A stretch of 6,398 bases of DNA, from positions 1 to 6,398 of the forward strand of contig DASUCS010000270.1 in the NCBI GenBank assembly GCA_036275935.1, given 5' to 3'. Positions 6,130 through 6,398 of this stretch are shown piece by piece; within the stretch, counting starts at the first letter, position 1, and each line of letters begins with the position of its first letter. Made by a program: the position numbers and the translations under genes. The notes under the pieces are model-generated. The model was not told where the DNA came from, ran no database searches, and was given only the letters and a program-made list of their open reading frames with translations. Source of the DNA: DASUCS01 sp036275935. Lineage in GTDB: Bacteria > Actinomycetota > Acidimicrobiia > Acidimicrobiales > JACDCH01.

Positions 6130-6398
6130 GGACGAGAACGTATCGGGACGACACCGCGTGATCCTCGACGTCGACACTGGCACCGACGATGCCGGTGCGC
6201 TCTGGTGCGCGGCGACCCATCATTCGTTCGACCTCGTGGCCGCGCTGTCGGGCTGGGGCAACACGACGCGAGCGCACACGGTCCGCAACACGCTGGCGGT
6301 GCTGCGCGCCGCGGGCTCCGACGCCCCCGTGCACGAAGGTCTCGACGGACCGTCCGGTCCTGCGCCGACCACACACGGCGCCGAGCTCGTCATGGCGG
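6128..6398 (+). CDS. nucleoside hydrolase (IunH-like), 3' end missing
   Basis: An open frame from ATG 6128 runs to the right edge, giving 90 complete codons. It is the N-terminus of the inosine-uridine-preferring nucleoside hydrolase family, which splits ribonucleosides into base and ribose. The family signature is clear: VILDVDTGTDDAGAL at 11-25, matching DxDPGxDD, with the Ca ligands as Asp16, Asp20 and Asp21. Thr17 replaces the usual Pro. GWGNTT (42-47), then HTVRNTLAVLRAAG (50-63), PVHEG and THGAEL follow in the order expected. The C-terminal substrate-binding part is outside the window, so base specificity cannot be judged. Two starts are possible: ATG 6128, whose codon overlaps the divergent peptidase start, or GTG 6158, which would begin directly at the first beta strand. 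Neither has a clear Shine-Dalgarno; ATG is used here without strong preference. No signal peptide is apparent. Confidence 0.87.
   Translation, partial: MDENVSGRHRVILDVDTGTDDAGALWCAATHHSFDLVAALSGWGNTTRAHTVRNTLAVLRAAGSDAPVHEGLDGPSGPAPTTHGAELVMA
6137..6142 (-). promoter_or_regulatory. candidate -10 element for a leaderless peptidase transcript
   Basis: Read on the minus strand the six bases are TACGTT, matching TANNNT, and they end 7 bases before the peptidase ATG at 6129. This is the same spacing as for the E1 gene, and again there is no Shine-Dalgarno. No good -35 box is seen at 17-18 bases. The element lies inside the nucleoside hydrolase frame if that gene starts at ATG 6128, but before it if the start is GTG 6158. 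Confidence 0.4.

Noticed and set aside
6130..6183. Peptidase start at GTG 6183
   Set aside because: It adds 18 residues with no family match and would cover the signature region of the nucleoside hydrolase. The ATG at 6129 precedes a normal M20 N-terminus.
1..6398. CRISPR arrays, tRNA or rRNA genes, insertion sequences, attachment sites
   Set aside because: I found no regularly spaced repeats, cloverleaf-like segments, transposase motifs or long terminal inverted repeats by eye.

Overview
The window is GC-rich throughout, with strong G/C preference at third codon positions and tightly packed genes. Together with two candidate leaderless starts and protein families common in actinobacteria, this suggests a free-living actinobacterium. 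An Acidimicrobiia-like or mycobacterium-like relative is a guess from protein style, not a proven placement. I see no rRNA, tRNA, CRISPR, insertion sequence or phage signal. It reads as ordinary chromosomal metabolic sequence.

Layout from left to right: (1) the 3' part of an APH/ACAD10-like phosphotransferase (+), running in from the left edge; (2) a 120-base gap with two alternative small hairpins; (3) a small unrecognised two-helix membrane protein (+) with a clear Shine-Dalgarno; (4) after 25 bases, a single-chain fused alpha-beta E1 subunit of a 2-oxoacid dehydrogenase (+); (5) convergent with it and overlapping by 7 bases at the stop codons, a threonine ammonia-lyase with a C-terminal ACT domain (-); (6) upstream of that and overlapping it by ATGA, an M20 metallopeptidase (-); (7) divergent from the peptidase, with start codons that overlap, the first 90 codons of a nucleoside hydrolase (+) cut by the right edge.

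Functionally the genes can be read as nutrient scavenging and amino-acid breakdown. The peptidase would release amino acids, the lyase would deaminate threonine (or serine) to 2-oxobutyrate (or pyruvate), and the neighbouring E1 could feed 2-oxobutyrate or branched-chain 2-oxoacids into acyl-CoA. The nucleoside hydrolase would release bases and ribose from nucleosides. The peptidase-lyase pair is supported as an operon by the overlap. The link to E1 is inference from adjacency and chemistry.

I found no clear evidence of a new defence, mobile or biosynthetic system. The most useful second looks are the extreme compaction at both gene borders (overlapping starts at 6127-6130, overlapping stops at 3494-3500), the two TANNNT motifs each exactly 7 bases before an ATG, and the stand-alone fused E1 with a GEG variant of the thiamine-diphosphate motif.
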